NCBI GenBank assembly: GCA_958295895.1
Contig: CATQHI010000016.1
Span: 1-43,930 of the forward strand
Length of the DNA stretch: 43,930 nucleotides
Direction of reading: 5' to 3'
From: Saprospiraceae bacterium
GTDB lineage: Bacteria > Bacteroidota > Bacteroidia > Chitinophagales > Saprospiraceae
Part shown: positions 1-8,189 of the stretch, in pieces
Numbering within the stretch: position 1 is the stretch's first letter
Layout of the letters: every line of letters starts with the position of its first letter
Notes under the pieces: model-generated
Seen by the model: only the letters and a program-made list of their open reading frames with translations
The model's database searches: none
What the model was told of the DNA's origin: nothing
Program-made: the position numbers and the translations under genes

Positions 1-36
1 GTCAGATCATAGCTTCTGACACAACGCCTTATTTTA

Positions 37-480
37 TCATCTTAGTTCAACTTGTAAGCTGAATAGATACGTACTGTCAGTTTTCACGCTAGCACCAATA
101 AAAACGATTCCTAAATGGTGTTCGTAGTTATCCGAAACATAAGAAATACTTCCGAGCTCACTTGCGTTTACTTCGATTGGCAGTCCGTATGATCGTGAGA
201 ATTCTTGCGCAATACTATCGTATAAAGATTTGGCACTTGCCTCAAACCCTATAATTAATTTTTTTGGCTTCTGCTGTAAGGTAACCAAAATAGTGGAATC
301 GCATATATCTAGACCTCCTAGCTTATGATTGTGGTTCCAAAGTGCTGTATGATTTGAGACTTGAGTAAAAGTGTCGTCATTTTGTACATAATTGTGTACA
401 AGACCGAGGTCCCCCCCTGCATTCAGAAATGCAACGATCGCAGTTTGAGAGAGAATAACCTTTATTATGTACTCAATCAC
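37..480 (-). CDS. Hypothetical protein, last gene seen in the array
   Basis: An open frame of 147 residues that I do not recognise. The only start in frame is GTG at 478-480, so the true 5' end is uncertain. The first 25 residues look like a poor start, and a run of seven G (cassette strand) lies near codon 22, where an indel could have joined two frames. The C-terminal 120 residues read like a soluble mixed alpha/beta protein. It follows the decayed lipoprotein gene by about 100 bases in the same direction, in the AT-rich accessory region. No membrane segment or known motif is visible. Confidence 0.4.
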   Translation of the reverse strand: MIEYIIKVILSQTAIVAFLNAGGDLGLVHNYVQNDDTFTQVSNHTALWNHNHKLGGLDICDSTILVTLQQKPKKLIIGFEASAKSLYDSIAQEFSRSYGLPIEVNASELGSISYVSDNYEHHLGIVFIGASVKTDSTYLFSLQVELR

Positions 481-581
481 GATTGGTTAGTTAGGGGGTA
501 ACATTTTGATTACTTTGCGATAAATCTGAATAATAAGCGCTAAGCTAGTTGAAAATAGCTAGTGAAACTACATAATGATTT

Positions 582-1737
582 TCAACCACAATCTCCAATT
601 GTAAACCAATTTGTAGAAAAATTATTGACGTGAGGCGCAGGTCCTGAAGGCTGAGATGTAAGAACTGAACCACCAGATAAGTTTAGCATTTCGATATCGA
701 TAAGATCAAGCATAGCTTGCTTGATTTGATAGTTAGACATAGAGTGCATGGTATAGGCATATTGCCTTTGAAATGCAATTTGTGCATTCAAAACTGCCTG
801 AGCGGTAAGCATGGAAGCCATTCCAGATGTGATGGTTCTTCCGTTAAAGGAATCTGGAACAGTAAAATAGATTGTTCCTGAAAACAATACAGACCGAAAT
901 GTTGATCTTCCAAAAGGATTAACTTGCACCCATTTGAAAGACATGTTATCAATGCCCGCCGCACGGTATCTATACTGTTATAAGAGTAACTCCATGAACT
1001 ACAGTCCGGTGGTGTATCCATCACATAAGACAGAGTATTATCGTCCTCAACATTCATTGGACTATTACCGCTACCATCTCCACCATCGGAACCGGGACCA
1101 GGCCCGGGGCTAGATCCAGGACCACCACTTCCACCACTACTACAGTCTAATTCTAATTCATATCCAACAACCTCACAACGACCACTTTCTCTGATACAAA
1201 ATTCGTTAGTAACGAGAATAAGGTCACACCCTTTAGCCATTGCATCATTTGTGTCGAATTTTTCATACACAAAGTTACCCATTATTCGACGTCGACTCTT
1301 TACATCTTCTCGAAGCAAACTTGATGTCAACGCTGAAGATAAAGCAAGTGATTTGTATGAGTGTTTTTAGACTAATGTATTCAACAGCTTGTGTATTTCC
1401 ACCGTATAAGATAAAGAACTCATTAGCGAAGTTCATACCAGGTCTTAATGTGGGCACAATTTTATTTCCACCATAATTAATCACCTTTCCGAAAGCAGGA
1501 TGTCCAACGTCTGATGTATTAAAATTATTGGGAAAACATGTAATTTTGAATTGCGGACCGCACTTCAATTTCAGGTAAGTTGAGAGAAGTCTCATCAAAA
1601 TTGGACATCTCGAAAATTGTCCAATTCAGCACCTTGAATTCCGAAGGAGGTTGCTCTTTCAATGAAAACGCATCAGTTTCCGAAACGTTACAGGTGAACA
1701 TCGTGAGGATTAATACAATCAGGAAGAGGTATCGCAT
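582..1737 (-). pseudogene. Decayed secreted or lipoprotein gene (at least three frameshifts)
   Basis: One ancestral gene of about 385 codons can be followed through four successive frames. It starts at ATG 1735-1737 with a hydrophobic leader (MRYLFLIVLILTMFTC) that resembles a lipoprotein signal. The frame then changes near 1526-1535 at a T4 run; restoring it gives NYMFPNNFNTSD across the junction. It changes again near 1360 at an A5 run, and again near 985-1005, where YRAAGIDNMSFKW resumes. A Gly/Pro/Ser-rich linker lies at about 1080-1135. The final segment ends at 582. Function unknown. Two of the breaks sit at short homopolymers, so either decay or assembly error could explain them, but the core genes of the window show no such breaks. 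Confidence 0.6.
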
Positions 1738-2016
1738 TGTCGAATTATTTACTGAACCACCAAAGATCAAGGTTGCACCGCTAACATAACGTTTTAATAT
1801 GTAAACACCAAGTTTTATCATATGAATTTTCAATAAATTTCAGATCTCGCCAGAATGAACTAGTGCTAACTGGTAGGTAAATTAATCTGGATGTATTTAT
1901 CTAGAAGCATGTGCAATGCATAAAACAAACAATTTCACGTGTTAATCTATTGCTTCCAACCAGTTGTTGGATTGACGTTTCAAAAGTACCCCCTTTACAT
2001 TTAAACCGTCCTGATT

Positions 2017-2244
2017 CTAACTGGCAGGTTGTATTTCTTGGCTTGCCCTCAATGTCGATATGTTGTTCACCAAAAGCGTCACCGCAACTGGAGCATCGAT
2101 CATTCGAAGTAACCAGTAATCTCTATTCTCGACAAGGGGACAGCGCGGTGGCATGGGCCAAAACCGACCAGCGGGAGCTTTTGGACCATTGTCCGCCAGG
2201 CTGACACCGTCACTGAACGAAGCGACTAGCACCGCTCTTGCCAT
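2017..2244 (-). CDS. Possible small cassette protein (75 aa)
   Basis: A frame beginning MARAVLVASFSDG runs 75 residues and is the first ORF after recombination site A in the cassette direction, where a cassette's first gene would be expected. The frame stays open upstream through the hairpin and into the site, so openness alone is weak evidence. Composition is more GC-rich than the flanking cassette genes. No motif or membrane segment is recognised, and there is no clear ribosome binding site. A competing plus-strand frame covers 1911-2204. It may be non-coding. Confidence 0.25.
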   Translation of the reverse strand: MARAVLVASFSDGVSLADNGPKAPAGRFWPMPPRCPLVENRDYWLLRMIDAPVAVTLLVNNISTLRASQEIQPAS

Positions 2245-2310
2245 CTGAAAGGTCGTTATCACTTTACGTCTTGCTTTGCTGTTACTCTTTTTGTTCCGTG
2301 GGTCTGCTCG

Positions 2311-2329
2311 TGCCGGCCTAATGCCGGCA
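2311..2329 (-). repeat. Cassette-start hairpin A
   Basis: TGCCGGC-CTAAT-GCCGGCA forms a perfect 7-bp stem with a 5-base loop, 3 bases from the core CGCCCAAC of site A. On the cassette-sense strand the order is core GTTGGGCG, ACA, hairpin with loop ATTAG. It is one of four hairpins at the same position relative to a core, with different stem sequences. No T tract follows, so it is not an intrinsic terminator. Confidence 0.75.
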
Positions 2330-2332
2330 TGT

Positions 2333-2468
2333 CGCCCAACGGGTGCGCCACCGCAGGCCGGCTTCACCAACCAGCAATCGGACCTTGATTAGGCTAAGAT
2401 AGCTTTTAAAGGCTCTGTCGACACGTAAAAGCCTCACTGCCGGCTTGACGATGGCACAATGTTGGGCG
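2333..2468 (-). other. attC-like recombination site A
   Basis: A 136-base imperfect palindrome bounded by CGCCCAAC (2333-2340) and GTTGGGCG (2461-2468), matching the integron attC core pattern RYYYAAC...GTTRRRY. Inside the cores a 10-bp arm pair (2345-2354 with 2448-2457) forms with three G-T wobbles. Spacers between core and arm are 4 bases on the low-coordinate side and 3 on the other, the same asymmetry as in sites B and C. GCCGGC blocks and a second internal stem lie further in. It ends the cassette holding the Abi-alpha gene. Confidence 0.75.
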
Positions 2469-2897
2469 ATTATATTTAGCTGTTGTTCTATTTTTCATTA
2501 CATGTCGCTACAAATAGCTCCCCGAGTTCTGTCATCAAATATCTCTCGTCATCTACGTCAATTTCTATTTCGACATCTTCAAGTTTGAGATAGTCTTCAT
2601 CCCTCTCGTTTCTAATTGTATGGCTACCAATGTATGCAGTCGGCGACAGTTTAACCCTAATCAATCCAAGACGGACCAAATTCGACAAGTGATGGAGTTC
2701 CAAATCGCGATCTTGTACCTCTTCAACTTTATCGCTGATTTGGTCTCGAAGCGTCTTTTCCAACTTTGGAAAGCCATCTATTCGTCGCTCCAAAGCATCG
2801 ATTTGGGCGTGGAGACTTCTCAATTCAAGTCTTAACTCTACCGGCGATTCATCGAAATCAAAGTCTATCCTCTTTTTACCCAATACTCCAGATAAAG

Positions 2898-4369
2898 GTA
2901 ACTACTTAGGTCAACCGTAGGAAAGATGCCCCCTTTTGTACATTGACCAGCTCATCAAACACGGTATGACCGTGTTTCTTTGCCGTTGAGCAAAAGCCTT
3001 TGATCCGTGCATAGTACTCCGCACCCTTGCGCGTTCTAAAGCAACCGGCTACTTTGAGCTTGGTCTTCCAGGGCCGCAGATCGCGCTCACCCAGATTGTT
3101 GGTAAAGGGTACTTCAGTATGCCGGCTAAAGGCTAAGACTGACTCCCGCCATTTGGCGAAGCGGTGGGCTAAATTGCGCCCCTTGCTTTGTTTGGGTCGA
3201 CCTCGCTTACCCTGCTGCGGGGGTGGTTCTTCCCGATCCGCTAGGACAAGTAGATCGCTGTAGCGTTGGTCTAGCTCCCAGAGCTTTGCCGGACTTACTA
3301 CTCCCTTACCGTAATCACTGGCCCGATAGAAATCCAGAGTAAAGTGTGCATTTTGGCCGGCCAGGTCAGTGCATCAGGGTAGCTCCATCAGGGCGGTCAA
3401 CTCGCGTAGGAGGTGGGCGTTGCACAAGCTGTGCGTGAGCTCACCGGCCATGGTCAGGTAGGAGTTCAGACTGTCGTGCACCAAGCGTCCGGCGTAGCCG
3501 GCCAGGTGACTCTGCTGCCCGTTGATCACCTCCCCGCCCCGCTGCTTATACACTACGTAGAGGGTATACATCAGACTGCTGAAACTGTGCACCCAGTGCA
3601 GACTACCCTGGATGCGGGCCCCGGTCTCGTCGCTATGGGCCACGCTACTCTTTAACACCGCCTGGTGAATGATTCTTTCTTCGGCCTCCAATTTGTCGTA
3701 TGTGCGCTCCACAGCCGCGTGGATGGTAGCCTCATTAATCCCGTAGCCCGTCAGTCCCGCAAACAGTTCCTGCGTACGGGCTAGGGGCATACTTTGCTCT
3801 ACGTTCAAGCAGCACCGCCAGACTGCGCACTCGCTCACCGTACTGTACCGGAGCATTGACGCCTCCGGGAAAAAGGGCTAAGTGAAAGCGCTGGCAATCC
3901 GGACAGGTCTTGTGCTCCAACCGGTGTTCGGTTACCTCCAACAGCGTCGGGGGGTAGATCGAAAACCTGGCGACGCTCCCCGTCGAGCCGTGGGGACACC
4001 TCGCTAAGATCACACCCGCACTTACAGTGCCGAGTCGGGACCGGATGTACTACCCGATGGTCAGGTCGGGTGACCATCTTGAGGGTCTTACCGGGATGGC
4101 CAGGTTGCCCCCCCTGGCTTACGGGAGCCACGCTTACGCGGTAGGGCTGGCTTTTTGGTCAGCCCATCCCTGCTGGGGGGCTGATCTGAGTTATGGCTGT
4201 TCTTACTGAGCCGTTGCCGCATATCGGCTAGTTCCGACATAGCCGCGGTAAGTAGACCCCGGAGTTGTGCCACTTCATGTCGTAAGGCGACTATTTGCTC
4301 ATCTTTGCTCATGCAGGGACAAAAAATACAACCTGCCGGGCATTTATCAAAATTGACCTGAGCAGTTAC
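2898..4369 (-). mobile_element. IS66-family element (ISBst12-like, single-gene)
   Basis: The element is 1472 bases long. Its ends are GTAACTACTTAGGTCAAC and, on the other strand, GTAACTGCTCAGGTCAAT, imperfect inverted repeats. The 8-bp direct repeat AGATAAAG flanks it on both sides (2890-2897 and 4370-4377), the duplication length typical of IS66. Only a TnpC-type transposase remnant is present and no tnpA or tnpB, which fits the ISBst12 subgroup. It is inserted in the Abi-alpha gene in the same orientation. Confidence 0.85.
2906..4312 (-). pseudogene. IS66-type transposase, frameshifted
   Basis: Starting at MSKDEQIVAL the segments follow the usual IS66 transposase order: N-terminal coiled coil, the NSHNSDQPPSRDG motif and a [10 protein letters not shown] block, zinc-binding cysteines (HCKCGCD), [16 protein letters not shown], the DDE domain with HSDETGARIQGSLHWVH and CNAHLLREL, and the C-terminal TNNLGERDLR/GCFRTRKGAEYYARI region, ending at 2906. 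Frames change several times, at a C7 run near 4110 and a G6 run near 3950 (plus-strand sequence), and a stop follows MELP near 3374. It cannot make a full transposase as sequenced. Confidence 0.8.
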
Positions 4370-4976
4370 AGATAAAGATTCAATTTGCTCCTTGTAATCT
4401 TTGATTAGATCATCCTTAGTGGATAAATGTTCTTTGAGCTGATTGCTCGCGCTCTGAATTCTATATAATTTTGACTCATAAGTCGATTGAAGTGCTTTGT
4501 ATTCTTCAATGGACAATTGACTAAGAATGTAGGGAAAAACATGATTCTCAATATTTTGCGCTGAATCAACCATATTAGAAAGCAAAATAGCCCATCTGTT
4601 CTGTAGTTCTTCATCTTCTTCGAGTGAAGCGTTTTCGAGAAGCGGCACCAGTAGTTTAAGTGATATGGCTTTTGGATCAATCCCATTTTTTTCAGTTAGA
4701 GCCTTTGCTTTGTTGAGAACCTTGACCTGATTTACAAGTCTCCAATAGGAGATTTTATCTTTGAAAAGCAGACCAGTCTCGTCAATGGCGGGACCAATTA
4801 GCCTATCTGCAAATTCTTTGGCTAAATCGATTCCTTTTTCAAAAGCAGTAGAAGTAATATCTAACTTAGGCATGTATCTATACTTTTTAGATGATGAATC
4901 GATGGTTTTGAATGACTTGATGTAAGTTTAGGCGATTTCAACATGCATAAATTAATGAAACTAAATCTCTTTTCCG

Positions 4977-5444
4977 CTACTTATTATAAAAGTTTGGAGG
5001 CGCAATCTGCTCAATTACATTTCTATATTCGGGCGCTGTAAATGAACCGTCCAGCCCATATACTGTGAGATCGAAATATCTACATAATGAAAGCATTTCT
5101 TTGAGAAAGGTGTGATCTTTCTCATACATATCGCTTCTAAAAGAGAAGTACTCAGTAATTGTTTCTGTCTGGTGAACGGATACGTCATTATCTATTTTTC
5201 CATCGTTAAATTTCCATTCGAGATAGTTGCTTTTCCAATATGGCGATCTAGTGATATACTTGTCGATATTCAATACTAGGTCATCAGCTTTAATAGATTC
5301 ATGCATCCATGCTTTCTGAGTCAGTGCTTTAAAGCATTCAATCTTATTCTGGCCAGCCGGAAATTGGATGGCCTCATAAAATTTATTTGGAACTGTCAAT
5401 ATCATCAATTGTTTCGCACCCATAGCATATTTTTTCACTCGCAT
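4977..5444 (-). CDS. Hypothetical protein, cassette 3 first gene
   Basis: A 155-residue protein starting at ATG 5442-5444; the frame has a stop a few codons upstream, which fixes the start. I do not recognise it. It looks like a soluble alpha/beta protein with several aromatic-rich segments (YITRSPYWKSNYLEWKF, FDLTVYGLDGSF). It lies about 140 bases downstream of recombination site B and about 100 bases ahead of the Abi-alpha gene, both in the same direction, so the two genes probably form one two-gene cassette. If Abi-alpha was a toxin or effector, this could be its partner; that is inference from position only. Confidence 0.55.
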   Translation of the reverse strand: MRVKKYAMGAKQLMILTVPNKFYEAIQFPAGQNKIECFKALTQKAWMHESIKADDLVLNIDKYITRSPYWKSNYLEWKFNDGKIDNDVSVHQTETITEYFSFRSDMYEKDHTFLKEMLSLCRYFDLTVYGLDGSFTAPEYRNVIEQIAPPNFYNK

Positions 5445-5560
5445 GAATTTGTGTTAGTGAACACATCTTTTACCTCTAAGGATATCTAATTAGATGTGAG
5501 CTCTATCGTGTAGCTGGATTCTTTCCCATTCCTTTTCCGTTACAGTAAATTCTTTATGCG

Positions 5561-5580
5561 GACCGCCTTAAATGGCGGTC
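5561..5580 (-). repeat. Cassette-start hairpin B
   Basis: GACCGCC-TTAAAT-GGCGGTC is a perfect 7-bp stem with a 6-base loop, separated from core CGCCCAAC (5584-5591) by TGT. Cassette-sense order: GTTGGGCG, ACA, hairpin with loop ATTTAA. The stem differs from those at the other sites but the placement is the same. Confidence 0.75.
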
Positions 5581-5583
5581 TGT

Positions 5584-5720
5584 CGCCCAACGTTTGTGTT
5601 GATGACGTGCGCCGCTCCAACTTCCAACTATACAGCCAGCTACTCTCTGATCACCAAAAAAGTACTTCCGAAGCCTGAAAAAGCCTGCTCGGCGCATGGG
5701 CATCAACACTTTGTTGGGCG
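5584..5720 (-). other. attC-like recombination site B
   Basis: A 137-base imperfect palindrome between cores CGCCCAAC (5584-5591) and GTTGGGCG (5713-5720). The arms GTGTTGATG (5596-5604) and CATCAACAC (5701-5709) pair perfectly, followed by TGCGCCG (5608-5614) with CGGCGCA (5690-5696). Spacers are 4 bases (GTTT) on the low side and 3 (TTT) on the high side. It separates the cassette with the frameshifted 375-codon gene from the one carrying Abi-alpha. Confidence 0.8.
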
Positions 5721-5770
5721 ACGCTAAGTATTATGCTTAGTCAAGAGTTTATTTGTTTTCTCATTATATA

Positions 5771-6905
5771 TTAATCCTCATCAGCTAATTGATCATCATT
5801 CATGCCTGACAATAAACCTGTGAACTCAGCACCAAACTCGGCAATTTTTTTCATTGCCAAACTAGCTGAACGTAATGCCTCTATTCGTGTTTCATTGAGT
5901 TCATACTTTTCTTTCTCCGCTACTAGCTTCTCCTTCTTATCATCTTCGGCATCTTCGGCTACCTCTTTTGGTTCAGAAACGTACGGAGGAATTATTTCAA
6001 TAACAACTCCTTCGTCTAGAGATTTAGCAATGAAGCGAATTCCAATTTTAATATTGGTCTTCAATTCATTTTTCCGTCCAGCTTCGATATTTGAACTATT
6101 GATAATCGATTCTGTAAGCGCATCAGATTTTTTTTGCAGTAAATCTTTTTCGTGCTTTTCTATATCTTTTTGTTCCTGCTGCGGGCCTTGCATGCTTTTT
6201 AGTTTCTCTCTAATTTCTCTAAATCCTTTAATTGCAATATAAGCTTCAGCTAGACCTTTAATAATATCAGCAAGTGTCCTGTGCTACTTCGAACACTTGC
6301 TGGAAGAAGAATTCAACACACCCATTCTCTACTCTACTGACTTTTATGTTATCGACCGGTTGGTTGTTGAGTTCACAAAGCGCTTTAACTAGCTTGTTTA
6401 AGTTGTGAATCTTGCGTTCTAGTTTTGGTGCCTCAAGTAGATCGCCCCTGTCCGGTATCATAAATCCTATCTCAAACTTTTCCGTATCATTATACTCCAT
6501 TGCTAGTCCGAGAATATCAAGTGAATTGGACAGTGCAGCAAATTCACTAAATAATGATTGACGTGAAGTTTGAATTTTCGTAAGACTTATACCTGCAGCA
6601 GACAAAGTATATCTGTTTTCACCAATAGCTTTATTTATTGCGTTCGTTAGATCCTGACCAAGATACTGTACGCCATCAAGTTCACTTAACATCTTCAGAC
6701 GGCTGGTTGGCAGATTGTTTATTAAGCTTCGATCGTTAGCTTGTTTAATTTCAGAAATAACCTTATCTATTTGCTCTGCCTGTTCTGGAGTTATTGTTGG
6801 TGTTTTGAGGAGAGCTATCAATCTAGATATCTTCTCGTTAACTTTATTTTGTACCTCCTCTCTGGTTAGATCGTCGATCACATTGTAAAGTACCTCAGCG
6901 TTCAT
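5771..6905 (-). pseudogene. Frameshifted cassette gene (about 375 codons)
   Basis: Two frames, 6905-6267 (212 codons, ending QVFEVAQDTC) and the one ending at 5771, look like one gene broken by a single-base shift near 6280. The second frame opens exactly where the first closes (TLADIIKGLAEAYIAIKG) with no start codon until MQGP at 6193. The first part is helical and predicted soluble; the second has charged helices (coiled-coil-like) and an acidic tail. I do not recognise a family. No homopolymer lies at the junction. Programmed frameshifting or two overlapping genes with a non-ATG start are alternatives. Confidence 0.5.
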
Positions 6906-7306
6906 ATTTCGGTTTTAAAAGATGTGAACAATAGTAGGCGTAAGGTATGAAACTTAGATGAATCATCTAACGAATTCTAGATATATCTGTCAATATTACA
7001 AGAAATATCATCAGCTATCTAAAATGAGGCATGTATGCGGATTAAAAATTTTAGAAGTGAATATTGATAGAGCAAACTGGCTTAATCAGGAAAGAACAAT
7101 ATCTTTCTCTTTTCCCTTAAGGCGTCTTATATAGATCGGCCATTTAATTTTAATTGCTTTGGGTTTAACATTACCCAGCATAAAAAGCAACTGCGCTGGC
7201 CTAGACCGATCATGTACAGTGCGCACTTCCCCGTGGCTAGATTGTAATTGCTTGACTCGCGCCCCATAAAATACCACCCAGTCCCACAAGAATTAGTCGC
7301 GCTTCG
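6906..7306. other. Cassette 2 leader region, no convincing gene
   Basis: About 400 bases between the cassette-start hairpin C and the gene starting at 6905. A 67-codon frame (7289-7086, TTG start) exists on the minus strand but has no recognisable feature. The half nearest the site is mixed in composition and the rest is AT-rich. TACCTTAC near 6940 on the minus strand resembles the -7 element weakly. Confidence 0.35.
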
Positions 7307-7326
7307 AAGGCTGCCTTAGCAGCTTT
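7307..7326 (-). repeat. Cassette-start hairpin C
   Basis: AAGGCTGC-CTTA-GCAGCTTT forms an 8-bp stem with one G-T pair and a 4-base loop, directly touching core CGCCCAAC (7327-7334). Cassette-sense order: GTTGGGCG, then hairpin with loop TAAG. Here the ACA spacer reads AAA and is part of the stem. Confidence 0.7.
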
Positions 7327-7389
7327 CGCCCAACGTGGGCGCTCACGCTGTGCGCCTAATGCGCATAGGCGTGAGCGCAATGTTGGGCG
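7327..7389 (-). other. attC-like recombination site C (short)
   Basis: A 63-base palindrome between CGCCCAAC (7327-7334) and GTTGGGCG (7382-7389). The arms GCGCTCACGC (7339-7348) and GCGTGAGCGC (7369-7378) pair perfectly over 10 bases. Spacers are GTGG (4) and AAT (3), the same asymmetry as sites A and B. The inner 20 bases contain GCGCCTAATGCGC, a further small stem. The length is that of a short classical attC site. Confidence 0.85.
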
Positions 7390-7414
7390 AAAAATTTTTA
7401 TTCGACTATTCCCA

Positions 7415-8113
7415 TTACTTCTGGCTAATGGAAATAGGAACCTTGATTTTACCTGTACTTGTTGATTTCAAATCGAGGCGCTTTTCAAGTTCTTGATATT
7501 TTGAGATCAATCCTTCTGGCGGCCTCTTTCCACAACAATATTTCATCATCTCTTGCTGGGTTCGGTCAAATTCAATCTTTATATCCAGGCGTTTTTGCAA
7601 TATTCTATCTTGGAGATTGATAAGAATCGTAGCAAGTTCAGTTGAATAAAAATAAACTGCAACATGCGCCATTTCAAAGTTAGCCGTGTCATTAAATTCT
7701 TTGAGGTGGATTTTTAGTTCACTGATTTTCCCGTAAAAAGTATAAATGTCATCAATTATAGACGAAGACATGTATAGCATATTATCAGAGATCTCCTCAT
7801 GATACTTTACAATGGAATTATCGAATTTACTCAATGCGTCATTTATACAGTTTTTGTCAACGCACGAACCAGATAGTGATACGTATAATTGTTGAACATC
7901 AAACAATATTTTAGAAAGGGAACCATACACGGCCTTTTCTTGATTTTTGATGAGATCCTTCTGTTGTTGATCATTCTGAAGTTTAATTTCTTCACGTTTT
8001 CCTTTTAGATTATAGCGGTTGTTCAACCAGACTAAGACAATAGGAAGTAAGAAACCACTAGATAAAGTGACAACAAGCCCTTGATTTTCACTTAGAAAAG
8101 TCAATAAATCCAT
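7415..8113 (-). CDS. Membrane-anchored helical protein, partner of the TIR gene
   Basis: A 232-residue protein with one membrane segment near residues 11-32 (LVVTLSSGFLLPIVLVWL) followed by a charged helical region, predicted cytoplasmic. Two cysteine pairs (CVDKNC near 85-90 and CC near 192) are visible. No family is recognised. It lies just after site C, and before the IS4-like insertion it was the next gene after the TIR gene with about 80 bases between them, so the two form one cassette. A TIR sensor or effector with a membrane-anchored partner would fit an antiphage system; that is inference from neighbourhood. Confidence 0.6.
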   Translation of the reverse strand: MDLLTFLSENQGLVVTLSSGFLLPIVLVWLNNRYNLKGKREEIKLQNDQQQKDLIKNQEKAVYGSLSKILFDVQQLYVSLSGSCVDKNCINDALSKFDNSIVKYHEEISDNMLYMSSSIIDDIYTFYGKISELKIHLKEFNDTANFEMAHVAVYFYSTELATILINLQDRILQKRLDIKIEFDRTQQEMMKYCCGKRPPEGLISKYQELEKRLDLKSTSTGKIKVPISISQK

Positions 8114-8189
8114 AAGTTTATACTTAAATATTTAGTAAAAGCACGGAATTCTAAAGATCAAATTTGCTAGCTGGAAATTAGGTTATTAT

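Larger units (their letters stand above)
2488..4873 (-). pseudogene. DUF4393/Abi-alpha-like gene split by an IS66-like element
   Basis: The N-terminal 168 codons (4873-4370) and the C-terminal 133 codons plus stop (2889-2488) join in frame when the insertion and one copy of its 8-bp duplication are removed, giving a protein of about 301 residues. The N half resembles DUF4393 (Abi-alpha) proteins, including SLEEDEELQNRWAILLSN; the C half has the expected LSNLVRLGLI segment and a terminal acidic domain. Abi-alpha proteins are linked to abortive phage infection; that role here is by family only. A coiled-coil stretch spans the junction. The left part now reads through in frame into the transposase start, giving a 261-residue chimera. 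The gene is presumably inactive. Confidence 0.75.

Noticed and set aside
1911..2204. Plus-strand 97-codon frame near site A
   Set aside because: It opposes all native cassette genes, has no promoter or motif, and competes with a minus-strand frame in a GC-richer stretch.
2311..2329. Cassette-start hairpins as intrinsic terminators
   Set aside because: None of the four is followed by a T tract in either direction, and their fixed distance to the cores points to a site-linked role.
7086..7289. 67-codon frame with TTG start after site C
   Set aside because: No motif, non-ATG start and no second line of evidence; mentioned only as part of the cassette leader.
2333..7389. CRISPR array
   Set aside because: The repeats are kilobases apart, are palindromes with different interiors, and no cas genes are present.
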